A stretch of 64,000 bases of DNA from Posidonia oceanica (taxonomy: Eukaryota > Streptophyta > Magnoliopsida > Alismatales > Posidoniaceae), in assembly GCA_037176725.1 (NCBI GenBank), contig JAZBRS010000057.1, positions 87,689,501 through 87,753,500 on the forward strand. Direction: 5' to 3'. The notes beneath the pieces are model-generated. The model saw nothing but the letters and a program-made list of their open reading frames with translations, was not told where the DNA came from and made no database searches. Of the stretch, positions 34,778 through 44,800 are shown piece after piece. The position numbers and the translations under genes were made by a program. Position 1 is the stretch's first letter. The number at the start of each line of letters is the position of its first letter.

Positions 34778-35371
34778 TCAGGGAATTGGGGGCGCCAGGA
34801 GGGATCTCGTGGATGGGCTAGAGTTCCTGCACCTCAGTGAGATATTCAGGAGTGCATCTTGAGCCTCTAGCGGTTGCAATGTCCGTTGACTTCACCCCAT
34901 GTTGCATCAGGTCAGCTAATTCTGTTGTGGCAGTAGTTGAGCTGAGAGGATAAGCCTGTAGGAGCCTTGGCGCTGTGCTATCAACAAAGGCGCCTTACAC
35001 GAAGCCAAACTGCCGCATAACCCGGATGGGGTGGTACTCTACGCCCCTAGTGAATCCTGGCAACACCACGAGTCGCATGTCGCAGGCGCCGAAGAAGACA
35101 GTGAATGGCTTGGCTGCAGACGGAATGATTCGCCAAGTTACTACATCATCCGTCAGCTTAGACAGCTTCTTGTATTCCTCTGGGACGCTTTTGAGGGTCC
35201 TCGCATGGCCGCTGCTGCAGTATGCTTCGATGGCATGCCTCTGAGGGCGCAGAACATCCATCTCTAGGTGTGTAGCTAGCCAAATCTGCACGAGTGCTCC
35301 GCAGCTGTGGAAGTGGCAGCAGCGGTGTGCGACACGGTCCAACCTGCGATATGTTTCTGCTAGGACGACTG
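34778..35371 (-). pseudogene. Additional ORF of E3, 3' part
   Basis: Homologous to the C-terminal half of the E1 ORF (8054-8653), with CCHFHSCGALVQIWLATHLE and LPGFTRGVEYHPIRVMRQFG. A TAA at 34995-34997 replaces a Gln codon. The upstream part is displaced to 41211-41350 by the solo LTR inserted at 35371/35372. The function of the product is unknown (DUF7745 / plant-mobile-domain-like). Confidence 0.85.
35367..35371. other. Left target-site duplication GACTG of the solo LTR
   Basis: GACTG directly precedes TGTTGACACC at 35372 and is repeated at 41211-41215 after the LTR end. The ORF reads through when the insert and one copy are ignored. Confidence 0.95.
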
Positions 35372-36089
35372 TGTTGACACCCCATCTTGGCAGGCCCAGA
35401 CCTTTGGAGCCCTCTTGGTGATTGCTGGATCAGACCCCAACCAAACCCTAACCCTAACCCTCCTCTCTACCCTTCAAAATCAGCCTGCTTTGACCTAAAC
35501 CTTTACCCCCCTTCCCAACCTCAAAACCTAACCAAAATCCATAGGAAAATCCACCACTATCCACCCAACAAACCTACCCAAAAGCTTAGAAATTTCCAAA
35601 CCTAACCCATCCCCAAAAACCCTAGAAAACCTAGGTGAAACTACCCTTTTTCTACACCTTGAAACCCCTCCAAAACCTCCTTAGAATCAAACCAAAACTT
35701 TAGAACCAACACTTCAAACCCTAGACTACCCACTCACCAATTTTCACCCAATTCCGAGACCTTTAAGACCCTCTTTCACCCAAATTATCCTTTTCTCTCT
35801 CCGGGATTATCATTTTCTCTCTCCTCTCTCTCTCCTGATTATCATCTCTCTTTTCATCCCTTTTTAATCCTCTTTCTGGTCTGGCTGTGGGCCCCCTCTG
35901 TGCTTCTATCCTTCCTCTATCTTATCCCTATTTTTACTTTATTTTTAACACTTTTTCTGAATTTTAAAAAATCATCTTCCTCCAACCTATCTCTTTTCCT
36001 CTTCTCTCCCTCTTTTCTCCATTTCTTTCCTCTTTCTCTTTTCCTCTTCCCTCTCTTGCAAAAATCCACAAAAGCCCATAAAAATCTGT

Positions 36090-36790
36090 AAAACCTCAAA
36101 ACATAAAAAGAACAAATCAGAACCCTAAGAAAAACAATTAAAAATGTTAAACAAGCAATTAACAACTTAAACTTAACTAAAGCAAGCTAAGAAGAAAACC
36201 AAACATGCAAACTAAAAAATGCAAAACAAATCAAAAGAAAACACTGAAAAATCAAGGAAAAAGCTAAAACAAAATCAAAACCCACCAAAAATAAAAACCC
36301 CATCAGGAGAATTAAAAGACAAACCCTAAAAAGGAGAATTAAAAATCAAACACTAAAACAAGTAATTAAAGAAGGCAAAAGACTTAACCTAATAAACATA
36401 AGAAAAACAAGTTAAAAACTCAATTTAAAAAAGAAGAGAAAAACACATCTGAAAGACTTGAAAACACTCTATCAAACCAGAAAAATCCAACTAAAAACTT
36501 CAAGAAAAATCAATAAATAAAAATAAAAACATAACTTAAGAGACTTAAAAAGGAAGAAACCCTAAGAAGACTAAAACTTAAAAACCTAAAACCAACCTTG
36601 ATTAAAACAAAATTAAATCCTAAAAAATCCTAATCAATATTCTAAGTATCCAACAAAGGAAACACAATTTTTTAAATAATTTAAAAAGAGTTTAACAAAC
36701 ATTTAATCAAGTGAAAACCAATCAAAAGCAAAACCAAAACCCTAAAACCCTAATTAAGCCCAAAACACGTTAATCAACCCAAAATGACCA
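36090..36790 (+). repeat. A-rich low-complexity tract of the solo LTR
   Basis: AAACCCTAAAA-like and AAAACTTAAAA-like sequence, the inverted counterpart of the T-rich tracts at 24600-25370, 46260-47040 and 60060-60830. No gene is seen. Confidence 0.7.
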
Positions 36791-39700
36791 TTAAAAATTC
36801 TAATTAAAATCCTAATTCACAGCACAACTCTTCTAATATTTTTATTTATTTTTAGTTCTTTTCTACTAGTTTATTTCCCCATTCTACCCTCTCTCTCTTC
36901 CTTCCTTCCCATTTTTCTTTCCCTTTTTTCCTTACTGGGCTTATCAGCCCATTCCCTTTCTTCTCTATTTTCCTTTTCTTTTTCCTCGGCCCACAGTCCA
37001 GCCCGCCTTCCTTCTCCTCCTTCTTCTTCCTCCTTCCTCAGCGTTTCCACCGGCTTTTTCTTCCCACGAGCTGCTGCCAACAGTCTTCCCTCCTCCGGTT
37101 TAAATTCAAGCTTCCATCACTTCGGTCTACAGCAGCTCGCCGCCTCTCCTCTGTCTCAGCACCAAATCCGGAGCCGGTCGCCTCGCCGTCTCCTCTGCTG
37201 CAGTGGCCGCCGCTGAATTCAAAATCAGCAAGCGCGCCAGTAGCCAGCCTTCACCAGTTAAAACCCTTCGTTCCTCCTTCAATTCGAGCAGACTGAGAGT
37301 GCAGGGAGAGCGGATTGAGAGCATCAGAGAGAGAGCAAGCTTCAGAGAGCGAGAGCAGATCCCAGAGCCCAATTCCAGAGAGCATTTCCACTCCATTTCT
37401 TCCACCTGAAACAACCTTCTTCTCTTCTTCTCTGCCTCCTCCAATTTCCAGAAGAGAGAGCGGCAAGAGAGAGTGTTTGAGAGCCACCTTTGCGTCCCGG
37501 AGAGAGCCTCCAATTCTCCAGCCTTCTCCACTCAACTGCCTTCCGTTTCTTTTCTGAAATCTTCAGAAAAACCTTCTCTACCTTTTCCAGCGAAACAAAC
37601 CTGCTTCAAGCCTCCATCCTTCTCCCTATTGCTCCCCCAATCTCATCCAACGACCAGCCTTCATCTCCCACCATTCCATTGCCTTTTCACTACAAAAAAA
37701 ACCACCCGAAACACCTTCAAACCACTCTGAACACCCACTGCAACCCAACTCCGATCCCCTCAGCAATTCCCTCCACTCCAGCTCACAGCCTTCTCCCAAA
37801 CTCCGTCCGGGGACTCACTGAACCTCCACCTTTCTAGAGCCCCAGACCTCGAACCTAACCATCCACCACAGATCCCAAACTCCACCACAAACACCTCAGC
37901 ATCTCACAGACCAAAATTTGACCCAACTCCCAAACCTCTTCCACACCTTCCAGAAGCCCTCTCCGAGCATCCAACCTCACTCTCCAGATCCCCAGCAACC
38001 TCCCGGAGGCCTCCACTCCACCGGACAAGCAGCAGACAAGGCCCCCCACCTCCGGCTGCTTTCTGACAACCCAAAAAGGCCGATCCTTCGCTCGAGCTGC
38101 AAAATTCCTGTCTGACTGACCGAGGAGCTCTGGAAGATCACCCTGAGGAAGTCCCAGCCACCGCGAGCCGCTGGAGATCACCGCTGCGACCAGACAAGCA
38201 TCGCCGGCCAGCTCCGACGCTGCTGAGGTCGGGAGCACACACCAGACGCGAAGACAGGTATTTCTTCACCTCCTCCGCTCTCTCTCCTTCCTCTGCTGCT
38301 TTCTCGCCAATCAGAAGCAACTTTCCAGCCCTCCTGCTCCGATCGCGACTCGCCGGATAGAGTGTCTTCTCCGGCGCCGACCTCCTGTCCTCCCGATGCT
38401 CCGGACGACAGAACGACGCCCCGACGGTCTCCGGAGCTCCGCACAGACATCAGCTCCAGCCTCCGCCGAACTGCGCCTCCACAAGCCCCCTGTGTCGGCG
38501 GTGCGGAGGTCCGGTGGCTCACTGCTACAGTACCCGCCACCGCCGGCAAGCTACTGCTCCTTTATTTTTACAGTAATATGGTTTTCATGTGAATATTGCA
38601 TGTTTGCCCTAAGTTGTTTCATTTTTGCATTCTGGTCCTTAGGCTATTTAATCTGCTTAGTTTTTAATTTAATACCATGCTAAATTGCTTTATCTATTTC
38701 TGTTTTTCTATATTTACATCCCGGTCCTTTTACTGTGCTATTTAGTTGTAGCTTTTTGTGTTTTAGCCCCTCTGTTTTCGATTTTTGCACATAGGTCCTG
38801 CATTAAATCAGATCATTTAAATGCATCATTTTTACCATATAATATTGCAGTCTGTGTCCTTGCATTTTACTGTTTTTGCATTTAGGTCCCATGCACTGTA
38901 GTAACTTAGGTTTTATTTTTGATTTTTGCATACTGCATTGCATATTTGCTCCTCTGTTTTTTCCTTTTTGCATCTACGTCCATTTTAAATGCACAGTAAT
39001 CATTTTGCATGCATTTTAGATTATTACATTGCATTTTCAACCCTGCATTTTTCAAAAATTACACTGCAGTCCTGTCCCTTGATTTTCAGAACATGTTTTC
39101 CATATTGAATTGCATATTTGACCCCTGCATAATTTCAAAATCACACATAGGTCCTTGCATCTTTTAAAAAATCATGTGAAAAGACCATTTTGCCCCTAGG
39201 TTGCATCCTAGCTCCTATGCTTACCAAATTGCATACAGACCCTCCACTAGCATTCTCAGACTCCCCAGAACCCAGTTTTCTGGAAAATTTGCATTTTAGA
39301 CCCCAGTTTTTTCCAAAATTGCATTCTGACCCCTTTTTGTTTTTAAAACCTCTTCTAAAGTATACCCTCTTTGCAAAACAGCTTTCTGAGCCTAGTTTCT
39401 TGCAAAATGGACCTCTGTCCTCTCCTGTTTTCGAAAACCTTTCCTGTGGACCCCTGTTTTCTGGAAAATTTGCATTTTCAGTCCCTTTCTCTTTCAGAAT
39501 GCTTTTGAAATCCTGGCTTTTCCCAGTTTCTTCTCTTTGCTTTTTCTTGCTTTTGCATGCATCCTGCATTCATTTAGTCTTGCATTTTAGCATCTTCCTG
39601 CACACACTAAGCAGTTTTAGCTCCCTTTCACTTGGGAGGACCTTTTGCACATCCCTAGGACCTCCTAAACACCTAGATCTGTTCTTCTCTCCTGTTCTGG

Positions 39701-40289
39701 CCCTTCTGCCTTGAAGCTGCGATATCTTCCAATCCGGCCGTTGGATCTTCTCAATTAAGCTGCCCAGGCGACCGCAGCGGAGCGCTCTTCAGCATGGAAC
39801 AGACAGATTACAGATCAGGCTTCCGGATTTTCAGGTATGTCCTCCTGAACCCCTGCGTTGCATTCATTTGCATGCCATTTGCACAGTTTTCCTTGTTTTC
39901 GCTTTCTGTCTCTTTGAGCATGTAGAATAGGGCCTCCCCTTTCTGCTTGTATCTTCCAATCCCCGTTTCGCGTATTCCTGAGTGTTTTGTGTTGTGTTTT
40001 CCCTGGATTTATCACTTAATGTGACTTTCTTCCCCCTTTTCCACGATCCGATCGCATCGCGAGCTCTGGGCAGCGTGCGAGACACATCGTGGAACGGTTT
40101 AGCGGGAAACAGTCGCAAAGAGGTGGTAATCCCTCCGTTTGCCCCCTCTCCCCTCTGTAGGTCTTCACACCTACTCTGAGGGGCCCTAACGACGTCTGTT
40201 CTTACGCACACGTTGTTTTGCCTCTCCTTCGGCCTCCTCTAATCTTTTTTGCATTCTTGCATTCACATGGCTTTTCCGAGGTTTTTGCT

Positions 40290-40575
40290 TCGCTGTTTTG
40301 GCACCGTTTCGCGTGCCCGCTCTCGTCTTGGCACCGTTTTGCGTGCCATTCTGTTCTCTTGCCTTGTTTTGCACGCTGCCTTGCTTTCTCGCTTGTTTTG
40401 CGTGCCGCTCTCGTTTTTGCACCGTTTTGCGTGCCTCTTTGCTTCCTTGTCTCGTTTCGTGTGTTGCCTTGTTTTCCGCTCGTTTTGCGTGTCGATTTCG
40501 CTCTTTTGCATCGTTTTGCGTGCGCTGCACATCTCTCACCTCGTTTTGCGTGTTTTTACGCCGTTTTCCCTTGCA
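40290..40575 (+). repeat. GTTTTGCGTGCC minisatellite in the solo LTR
   Basis: About ten units of the form CACCGTTTTGCGTGCC plus a variable 10-15 bp, the reverse complement of the unit in E1 and E5. The array is shorter than in the E5 LTRs. Confidence 0.85.
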
Positions 40576-41210
40576 TGTCGATTGCATTGCATGGTTTTCT
40601 TGCTGTTTCGCTTTCTCGCCTGCAATTGCATATAGGGCTGTGATGCTTACTGCCTGGAGTTCTCACGAGCCCGGTTTCGCCTGGTTCGGAACACAGACAG
40701 CGTAGCTGAGCACTTAGAGAGCACGTTTACTTCCTTGCTTTGTTTCTTCCCACTTAGAGCACACCTTGAGCATTCATTTAGGCATTTATAGGCACATAGG
40801 CATTCAATCCTGCATTTTCCTGCGTATGCGAGCGTAAGCCTAGAAAGACCGATTTTCGGGCGTGTCGGGGGTGCCTAACACCTTCCCCGCACGTAACAGG
40901 AGTCCTTACCTTGTCTTCTGGCCTGCAATGACCGTACTGCCCTTATCCTAGGCTAGAGTCATCTCATTCGCATTTGTTTGCATTTGTTTTCCTTTGCATG
41001 GCTTTGCTTTGCATTCCTTGCTCGGTTTTGCGCGTTAATTCACGCATTTCCCCTCGGTTTTTCTTGTCTCCCGTTAATAGACATGGTGGCGACTCTGATT
41101 TGTCTTATCTTTCCCTTTTCTCCTCGATTTCAAGTGTTTTCGAGTCGAGCCCTTTCCTCGGATCCAATCGCCGCTAGATAGCGAGCCTGATTTCGATCGG
41201 GATCGCTACA

Positions 41211-41350
41211 GACTGGTGTCAGGTCAATCTGCCAGGTCACCACTGCAAGTGCAATCTCGGCAATCTCGATTGCAACTGTAATCCGGCCATGTGTGAAAAT
41301 CAGCTCGCCTAGAAAGCGGGTGACAAATCCTCGGAGCCACAGTTCGTCTC
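41211..41350 (-). pseudogene. Additional ORF of E3, upstream part between two insertions
   Basis: It encodes DELWLRGFVTRFLGELIFTH and IEIAEIALAVVTWQIDL, homologous to E1 8663-8800. It is cut on the left by the solo LTR (GACTG duplication) and on the right by E4 at 41351 (expected duplication GTCTC, 41346-41350). The intact Trp-Gln codons here show that the adjacent stops in E1 are mutations. Confidence 0.85.
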
Positions 41351-41825
41351 TGTAGTAATCCTGAATTCTGATCGTCCATGCACGATACCAAAGCTCGCAT
41401 GCACCAATCAAAATAGGCTCACTATATGCGGCAGGATCCGAGGGAAGAAACTTGACTCAGAAACACTGGCAAAAAGGAAAGAAAAGAAATGATAAGACAA
41501 AATCAGAGTCGCCACCAGGTCTATTGCATTGGGAGACAAGGAAAACCGAGGGTAAAGCATGAAAAGACATGCAAAATCGGATGCGAAGAGGGGGCAAAGG
41601 GATGCAATGCAACGCTAAGCTATGCTATGCTATGCTATGACTCATGCCTAGGATAAAGGAAAGGTCGATGCGAGCCAAGAAAAAGGGCAAGGACTCCTGT
41701 TACGCACGGGGAAGGTGTTAGGCTCCCCCGATACGTCTGAGAATCAGTCTTTCTTAGGCAATCTCGCGCAAATGCAGGGAAATGCTAGCCTAAGGCCTAA
41801 ATGCAATGAATGTCTACCTGCTATG
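41351..41825 (-). mobile_element. E4: LTR, first visible part
   Basis: Starts TGTAGTAATCCTGAATTC immediately after E3 ORF sequence, and contains the conserved block (41689-41738) and a PBS-like CAGAGTCGCCACC near 41506. It breaks off at 41825, where E5 is inserted, and resumes at 61530. Whether E4 is a full element or a solo LTR cannot be told, because its right end is outside the window. Confidence 0.85.
41821..41825. other. Left target-site duplication of E5 (CTATG)
   Basis: CTATG precedes the E5 LTR start at 41826; the right copy at 61530-61534 is TTATG. The single C/T difference is consistent with a later transition. Confidence 0.85.
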
Positions 41826-44800
41826 TGTAGTAATCCCAGTGTTCAGATCGTCCATGCACACTACCAGAAGCTCACGTGCACCAATCGGAATCAGGCTCAC
41901 TATAAGCGGTTATGTCCGAGGAGGAAGGCTCAACTCGAAAACACTTGAAACAGAGGAGAAAAGATAAGAAAAGAAGAAGATAAGACAATTCAGAGAAGCC
42001 ACCGTGTCTATTATCGGGAGACAAGGAAAACCGGGATAATGTGCGAGTTAACACGCAAAACCAAGCAAAGGATGCAATGCAGAGCAATGCAAAGGAAAAC
42101 AAATGCAAATGAGATGACTCATGCCTAAGATAAGGGCAATATGGTCATTACGGGCCAAAAGACTGGGCAAGGACTCCTGTTACGTGCGGGGAAGGTGTTA
42201 AGCACCCCCCAACAAGGCCGAGAATCGGTCTTTCTAGGCTTACGCTTGCATACGCAGGGAAATGCAGGTTTGAATGCCAAAATGCCAATGAATGCCTGAA
42301 TGAATGCTCAAAGGTGTGCTCTAAGTGGTGGGATGCAATGCAAGAAAGTAAACGTGTAGTCTAAGTGCTCAGCAATGCTGTCTATGTTCCGAACTGGTCG
42401 AAACCTGGCTCGTGAGAACTCCAGGCAGTAAGCATCACTGCCCTATATGCAAATGCAGGCGAAAAAGCAAACGGCGGTAAAACCAAGCAATGCAGGCGAC
42501 ATGCAAGAAAAAACGGCATAAAACACGCAAAACGACGCGAGAAACGAGAGCGACATGCGAAACGGTGCAAGAAAACAAGATCGGCACATGAAACGGTGCA
42601 GAAAACAAAGCCAGCACGCAAAACGGTGCAGAAAACAAAGCTAGCACGCAAAACAGTGCAAGAAATGGAAGCAGCATGCAAAACGGTGCCAAAGACAAAG
42701 CGGACACGCAAAATGGTGCGAGAAAACAAGATCGGCATGCAAAAGTGGACACGCATATGGGCACGCAAAACGGTGCCAAAGACAAAACGGGCACACAAAA
42801 CGGTACCAAAAGTAAAGCGGGCACGCAAAACGGTGCCAAAGATAGAGCGAGCATGCAAAACGGTGCAAGGAAGCAAAGCGGGCACGTAAAACGGTGCCAA
42901 AAACAAAGCGGGCACGCAAAACGACGCAAGAAAGCAAATCGGGCACACAAAACAGTGCCAAAGACAGAGCGGGCACACAAAACGGTGCCAAAAGCGAAGT
43001 GGGCACACAAAACGGTGCCAAAAGCGAAGCGGGCACGCAAAACGGTGCCAAAGCAAAGTAAGCACGCAAAACGATGCCAAAGCAGGCGAAATAAAACATC
43101 GAGAAAGCCATGCAGATGCAGATGCAAAGAGGGAGAGCAAGAGAAGCAAAGGGGAGGCAATCAGCGCAAGTGTGAGAACAAGCGCCGCTTAAAGACCACG
43201 CAATGTAGGTGTGAAGACCTACAAAGGGGAAAAGAAGCAAGTGGAGGGATTACAACTGTTCTATGACCATTTCCCACCAAAGTGTCCCACGATGTGTCTC
43301 ACACGCTGCCATCGGATTGTGGAAAAGGGGGAAGAGAGTCGCAATTAGTGGTGAATCCAGGGGAAACGCAACACAAAGATGCCAAGAGTACGCGAAAAGG
43401 GGAATAGAGTTGATAGACAGGAAGAGAGAGTCCCAATCTACATGCTCGAGAAATCAGAAAGCAAAAACAATGCTTGCAATGCAAATGGGGTGCAAATGAA
43501 TGCTGTGCAGGGGTTCAGAAGGACTTACCTTGGATATCTAAGGCCTGATCTGAGAAATGCTTGGTCCATGCTGAAGAGCGCTCCACCAGGGTCGTCCAGG
43601 TAGCTTGGTTGAGAAGATCCAACGGCTAGATCAAAAGATATCCCAGCTTCAAGGCAAAGGGGCCAGAATAGGAGAGAAGAATGGATCTAGGTGTAAAGGA
43701 GGTCCTAGGGGTGTGCAAAACAGGTCCTCCCATGTAAATGGGAGCTAAGAATGCTTAAGTGTGTGCAAGAATGCCAAATGCAAAGATGCATGGGTGCAAT
43801 GCATGCAAAAAATGCAAGAAAAGGACCTAAGGATGACTTTTCAGAAAACTTAGGGACCTATATGCAATTTTGGAAAAGTGGCGGACCTAAATGCAAGAAT
43901 TTTGAAAAGTTAGGGGCTTATATGCAAGGTTTTTGAAAACTGGAAGGTCTGAGTGCAATTTTACAAAATGCAGGGTTTAAAATGCAATTTTATAAGGTAA
44001 ACATGCATTTGGGTAAGTTTTGAAATCATATGGAGGATTAACATGCAATTTTGAAACATGCAGGGGTTGAAATGCAATTTTATAAGCAAAAATGTTAAGA
44101 AACAGATGCTGTGCATTAATGTGAAGGACCTATATGCAAAAATCAGAAACTGAAGGGGAAAAATGCAATGTAGTAAGAAAAGTTGAAAAATAAATGCATT
44201 AATTAACAGAACAGAGGACTAAAATGTAAATAAAGAAAAAGATAGGATAAAAAATGCAATTTACTAAGGTAAACTTAGAATATTAAATGAGATTATTAAC
44301 TGAAGGACTAAAATGCAAAAATAAGAAACTATAGGGCTTGAACTAAAATAAACTTAAAAAGAAAACACAGCAGAAGGACTAACACGCAATTAGACAGTTT
44401 TTTTGGTTTTTTTCATGCAATTTAATAAGATTTAAATTCAGATTTAAATGAATCATAAACGATGGCTGGACTGGAGCGTAATAAAATAAAACGCAAGGTA
44501 GAAATGCAATTAATGGCAAAATAGCTAAGCAAAGGAAAAATAAAGCCACAGTAAAACTTGCAGCGGCCATGGCACTGTAGCAGAAGCTACCAGTGACCAT
44601 GGATGCCGGAGAAGGGAGGCTGAGGAAGTGCTGATCGGCGGGCGAGCTACTCCGGAGCCGTGCGGAGGTTGGTGCAGCGTCGGCGAGGCGTGACATGGCC
44701 TGAGGATGGCTGGAGAAAACGACAGAGCCTGTAGAGCTGTTCGGAGGCAGCCCGAACGATCGGCGCGATGCCAGGGGAAACCAGAGGCAGGGTCGTGCTC

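Larger units (their letters stand above)
35372..41210 (+). mobile_element. Solo LTR of family I, 5839 bp, inverted relative to its host element
   Basis: Starts TGTTGACACCCC, ends GGGATCGCTACA, and is flanked by perfect GACTG duplications. No PBS, polypurine tract or coding sequence is inside, so it is a solo LTR left by recombination between the LTRs of a former full element. The order is telomere-like AACCCTAACCCT (35443-35461), CT-rich tract, A-rich tract (36090-36790) and GC-rich leader (37080-38560). Then come donor-like ACAG|GTATTT (about 38258) and TTTCAG|GTATGT (39835), the TGCA-rich part (38580-39600), a GTTTTGCGTGCC minisatellite (40290-40575), the conserved block (40859-40908) and a PBS-like TGGTGGCGACTC near 41081. 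Confidence 0.93.
29011..41350 (-). mobile_element. E3: 3' part of a Tat/Ogre element inserted in E2
   Basis: It begins with target bases GTTAT (29011-29015) in E2 RT, then the 3' LTR (29016-32334), polypurine tract, 3' UTR with an array and a hairpin, and an additional ORF. That ORF is interrupted by a solo LTR (35372-41210) and again at 41351 by E4. The pol, gag and 5' LTR of E3 should lie right of the window, and GTTATAGCC of E2 is predicted after its 5' LTR. Confidence 0.88.

Noticed and set aside
37203..38592. Protein-coding gene in the solo LTR (frames of 68 to 134 codons)
   Set aside because: The frames are short, Ser/Pro/Arg-rich, overlapping on both strands, and lie in the GC/CT-rich LTR leader.
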